A stretch of DNA of 10,007 bases from Theodoxus fluviatilis (taxonomy: Eukaryota > Mollusca > Gastropoda > Cycloneritida > Neritidae). Position 1 is the first letter of the stretch; every line of letters starts with the position of its first letter. The DNA lies in the NCBI GenBank assembly GCA_034096865.1, contig JAWQFJ010018908.1, positions 22,501 through 32,507 on the forward strand, given 5' to 3'. The position numbers and the translations under genes were made by a program. The notes under the pieces are model-generated. The model did not search any database, was not told the DNA's origin, and worked only from the letters and a program-made list of their open reading frames with translations. Below, one piece after another: positions 7,690 to 10,007 of the stretch.

Positions 7690-7890
7690 TCTTTAGTGAC
7701 TTCGCACTCGCTACACTGCTCACTACTGATTTTGTACTCGCAATACTTTCGTCTGCTAACTTCGTACTCGCTATACTTGTCTCTACCAAATTCATACTCG
7801 TTCTACTGAATTTGTGCTTGATACACTACTTCTCTCTACTGCTTTCTTATTCGCTATTCTTCTCTCTAATGATTTCATACTCGCTACACT
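7690..7890. repeat. Degenerate monomer junction between domains B and C
   Basis: About 200 bp still show the ~30-bp rhythm (TACTCGCTAYACT, CTTCGTACTCG, TTTGTACTCGC), but each unit differs by several substitutions and short indels, unlike the uniform arrays on either side. One unit reads CTCTACCAAATTCATACTCG; another, near 7861, reads CTCTCTAATGATTTCATACT. This is what remains when a monomer array is not homogenised. Confidence 0.88.
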
Positions 7891-9000
7891 ACTCTCTAGT
7901 GACTTCGTACTCGCTACACTACTCTCTAGTGACTTCGTACTCGCTACACTACTCTCTAGTGACTTCGTACTCGCTACACTACTCTCTAGTGACTTCGTAC
8001 TCGCTACACTACTCTCTAGTGACTTCGTAGTCGCTACACTACTCTCTAGTGACTTCGTAGTCGCTACACTACTCTCTAGTGACTTCGTAGTCGCTACACT
8101 ACTCTCTAGTGACTTCGTACTCGCTACACTACTCTCTAGTGACTTCGTAGTCGCTACACTACTCTCTAGTGACTTCGTAGTCGCTACAGTACTCTCTAGT
8201 GACTTCGTACTCGCTACACTACTCTCTAGTGACTTCGTACTCGCTACACTACTCTCTAGTGACTTCGTAGTCGCTACACTACTCTCTAGTGACTTCGTAC
8301 TCGCTACACTACTCTCTAGTGACTTCGTAGTCGCTACACTACTCTCTAGTGACTTCGTAGTCGCTACACTACTCTCTAGTGACTTCGTAGTCGCTACACT
8401 ACTCTCTAGTGACTTCGTACTCGCTACACTACTCTCTAGTGACTTCGTAGTCGCTACACTACTCTCTAGTGACTTCGTACTCGCTACACTACTCTCTAGT
8501 GACTTCGTACTCGCTACACTACTCTCTAGTGACTTCGTACTCGCTACACTACTCTCTAGTGACTTCGTAGTCGCTACACTACTCTCTAGTGACTTCGTAG
8601 TCGCTACACTACTCTCTAGTGACTTCGTAGTCGCTACACTACTCTCTAGTGACTTCGTACTCGCTACACTACTCTCTAGTGACTTCGTAGTCGCTACACT
8701 ACTCTCTAGTGACTTCGTAGTCGCTACAGTACTCTCTAGTGACTTCGTACTCGCTACACTACTCTCTAGTGACTTCGTAGTCGCTACACTACTCTCTAGT
8801 GACTTCGTACTCGCTACACTACTCTCTAGTGACTTCCTAGTCGCTACACTACTCTCTAGTGACTTCGTAGTCGCTACACTACTCTATAGTGACTTCGTAG
8901 TCGCTACACTACTCTCTAGTGACTTCGTAGTCGCTACACTACTCTCTAGTGACTTTGTAGTCGCTACACTACTCTCTAGTGACTTCGTAGTCGCTACACT
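7891..9000. repeat. Minisatellite domain C: 37 uniform 30-bp units with a C/G variant
   Basis: There are 37 consecutive 30-bp units with no indel, each reading ACTCTCTAGTGACTTCGTA, then C or G, then TCGCTACACT. Fifteen units carry C and 22 carry G at that site. Rare changes are CAGT for CACT at 8189 and 8729, CTAG for GTAG at 8837, CTATAGT in the unit at 8881, and TTTGTAG at 8955. The last six units are all G-type and hold most of the private changes. Compared with domain B, CTCTACTG has become CTCTAGTG. The frame 7814-9100 (428 codons, decapeptide SSDFVLATLL or SSDFVVATLL) has no ATG start and results from the 30-bp period. Confidence 0.98.
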
Positions 9001-9060
9001 ACTCTCTAGTGACTTCGTAGTCGCTATTCTTTTCTCTAGTGACTTTCTATTTGCTATCTA
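9001..9060. repeat. Degenerate right edge of the minisatellite
   Basis: Two final diverged monomers (GACTTCGTAGTCGCTATTCT and CTCTAGTGACTTTCTATTTG) precede unique sequence beginning with CTACCCCCCACTCC. Both carry several substitutions not found inside domain C. This matches the pattern of decay at array ends. Confidence 0.85.
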
Positions 9061-9725
9061 CCCCCCACTCCAACGCTACGACTCCAGCGACGGACGCTGA
9101 ACTGAGAAGCAGACACGAGAGAAAAGTAACAACTACAAGGGGACTTCTGAGCCAAAGCTGCGGAGACAGACGATTAGAGACGGCCCAGAATGAGCGATCA
9201 GGCGGCCAGTGGCTGGTGCTTGAGATAACAGGGGTGATGAGCTTCTTCAGAGCTAACGAGGCTAATGAGTGCAGAGCTGGCGCTAACTTGATCCCAGACT
9301 ACAGCCAGCGACCTGAGCAAGCAAGTGGAACTCTGGGGAGCTGCCCCGGGGTCCTGCGATAATCACCAGACCAAGAATTCCTGCCAGGATCCACCTGAAT
9401 CATTGAACAAAATGGCCGCGGCGGAGCTGAGATACGGCAAACAGGAGGCCTTGACACCGATTGGGACAGCTTGTGCGTTGGAGATTGTGTCCAAGATATT
9501 CCTCTCATTCAGTGCCCTAAGTGATTAGAAGAGGGTGCTGAGTGGTCAGAGGCTGTGGCAAACCCCCACTGAAGGTAGTCTGACCGTGCACAGCTATGTC
9601 AGCATGGGCTATGGGTCGTTCTGCATGGTGGGCATTGAAAAATCGTGTGTGCTGATGTTACTTCTTAATTAATGAAGCGTGAAAGCGTGTTTTCTCAACA
9701 TTAAACTCCATGCTGTCGGTATTGG
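9061..9725. other. Unique right flank, no recognised gene
   Basis: Mixed-composition DNA. The sequence TTCTATTTGCTATCTACCCC through ACTCCAG (AG at 9086-9087) resembles a 3' splice acceptor with a pyrimidine tract, and the frame read after it stays open to 9362. Its translation is not recognisable, and 90 open codons at this composition are weak evidence. CCCCGGGG at 9344-9351 and GCCGCGGC at 9415-9422 are short palindromes. From 9530 to 9725 I see nothing beyond ordinary sequence. Confidence 0.45.
9412..9528 (+). CDS. Tentative 38-codon reading frame, unknown product
   Basis: The ATG at 9412 lies in AACAAAATGG, with A at -3 and G at +4, a good metazoan initiation context. The frame starts MAAAELRYGKQEALTPIG, continues into a moderately hydrophobic tail and stops at TAG 9526-9528. 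The AAAATGGCCGC around the start partly resembles a YY1 site. I do not recognise the protein, and no donor site is evident. It may be a chance frame, an upstream open frame or a truncated gene start. The same frame is open upstream to about 9325, so the start is chosen only by context. Confidence 0.15.
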   Translation: MAAAELRYGKQEALTPIGTACALEIVSKIFLSFSALSD

Positions 9726-9807
9726 GGAGGAGGAGGAGGAGGAGGAGGAGGAGGAGGAGGAGGAGGAGGAGGAGGAGGAGGACGACGACGACGACGACGA
9801 GACGACG
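9726..9807. repeat. (GGA)n then (GAC)n trinucleotide microsatellite
   Basis: About 18 GGA triplets (9726-9780) pass in phase into GAC triplets (9781-9807), interrupted once by an extra GA near 9800. The purine-rich strand is plus here, opposite to the TTC/TCC tract at 1433-1753. Minus-strand translations of this region are poly-Ser/Val/Leu artefacts. Confidence 0.95.
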
Positions 9808-10007
9808 AAAACCACCACTACGACATTGTGTATTAGAAGCCAAGTATTTGCGAAATCTAATGCGTATTCTACAAGTTGGCAAAGTTTAAATAAAATTACA
9901 TGTGTAGACACAAGAACGCAATTACTCTGTAGTCAGTTTTTCGTCTCCAGTAATCCTTGTTTAATTATGTCGATTCGATGCACAATTGCACTCATTATCT
10001 TGAATTT
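9808..10007. other. AT-rich unique end of window with AATAAA hexamer
   Basis: AT-rich DNA without a gene. AATAAA at 9889-9894, within AAAGTTTAAATAAAATTACA, matches the polyadenylation signal on the plus strand. No coding region leads to it, and in AT-rich sequence this hexamer is common by chance, so I do not call a terminator. Confidence 0.5.

Noticed and set aside
7891..9000. Regular 30-bp spacing suggesting a CRISPR array
   Set aside because: There are no unique spacers between the repeats; units are directly head-to-tail and near identical, there are no cas genes, and the context is eukaryotic.
7814..9100. 428-codon plus-strand frame through domain C as a repetitive structural protein
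   Set aside because: It begins with GTG, lies wholly in a 30-bp tandem array, lacks unique terminal domains and merely follows the period being divisible by 3. The other frames are closed mainly by the TAG in the G-type units.
1433..9807. TTC/TCC tract on the left and GGA/GAC tract on the right as inverted termini of one large mobile element
   Set aside because: Order and triplet composition do not form a true inverted repeat, and microsatellites of this kind are common; I found no matching terminal repeats or target-site duplication.
9889..9894. AATAAA as the end of a gene
   Set aside because: No coding exon leads to it, and the region is AT-rich enough for chance occurrence.

Overview
This is eukaryotic, almost certainly animal, nuclear DNA dominated by tandem repeats. 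It shows no bacterial gene organisation, no operons, no rRNA or tRNA genes and no CRISPR array. Microsatellites, polypurine/polypyrimidine tracts and a multi-kilobase minisatellite sit between short unique stretches carrying metazoan-style promoter motifs (NRF-1-like, ETS, YY1, E-box). A marine invertebrate such as a mollusc is my guess from overall repeat character, but nothing here is diagnostic of a taxon.

Layout. Positions 1-167 are a (TG)n/(GTGC)n tract. 401-575 is G-rich, with GGGCAG repeats and a 47-bp tandem repeat. 576-1000 is a CpG-containing unique stretch with an NRF-1-like and an ETS-like site, followed by a 21-base G run. 1042-1753 is nearly all low complexity: CTCC-rich DNA with a 15-base C run, an imperfect CTG/TTG repeat, then a TTC/TCC tract of about 320 bp ending in a short GAC/GTC block. 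1777-2574 is unique or possibly dispersed-repeat DNA, with a compact promoter-like motif cluster at 2194-2245 and a short 46-codon reading frame.

The core, about 2575-9058 (roughly 65% of the window), is one minisatellite family built from a ~30-bp monomer and organised in three differently homogenised domains. Domain A (2575-4196) has an 80-bp unit that is itself a 30+27+23 bp trimer, partly arranged in 240-bp higher-order repeats. Domain B (4197-7689) is mainly 30-bp monomers of two types, plus recurrent 25-bp deleted units and local segmental duplications. A degenerate junction (7690-7890) leads to domain C (7891-9000), 37 very uniform 30-bp units carrying a two-state C/G variant whose order reveals a 329-bp duplication at an offset of 540 bp. 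Because 30 is divisible by 3, many long open frames run through the array on both strands. I regard them as by-products of the period, not genes.

The right flank (9061-9725) is unique, with a short 38-codon frame whose ATG sits in a good Kozak context. It is followed by a GGA/GAC microsatellite (9726-9807) and AT-rich DNA holding an AATAAA hexamer. No protein family could be recognised. The interest of this window is structural: nested higher-order repeat evolution and a concentration of sequences able to form non-B DNA.
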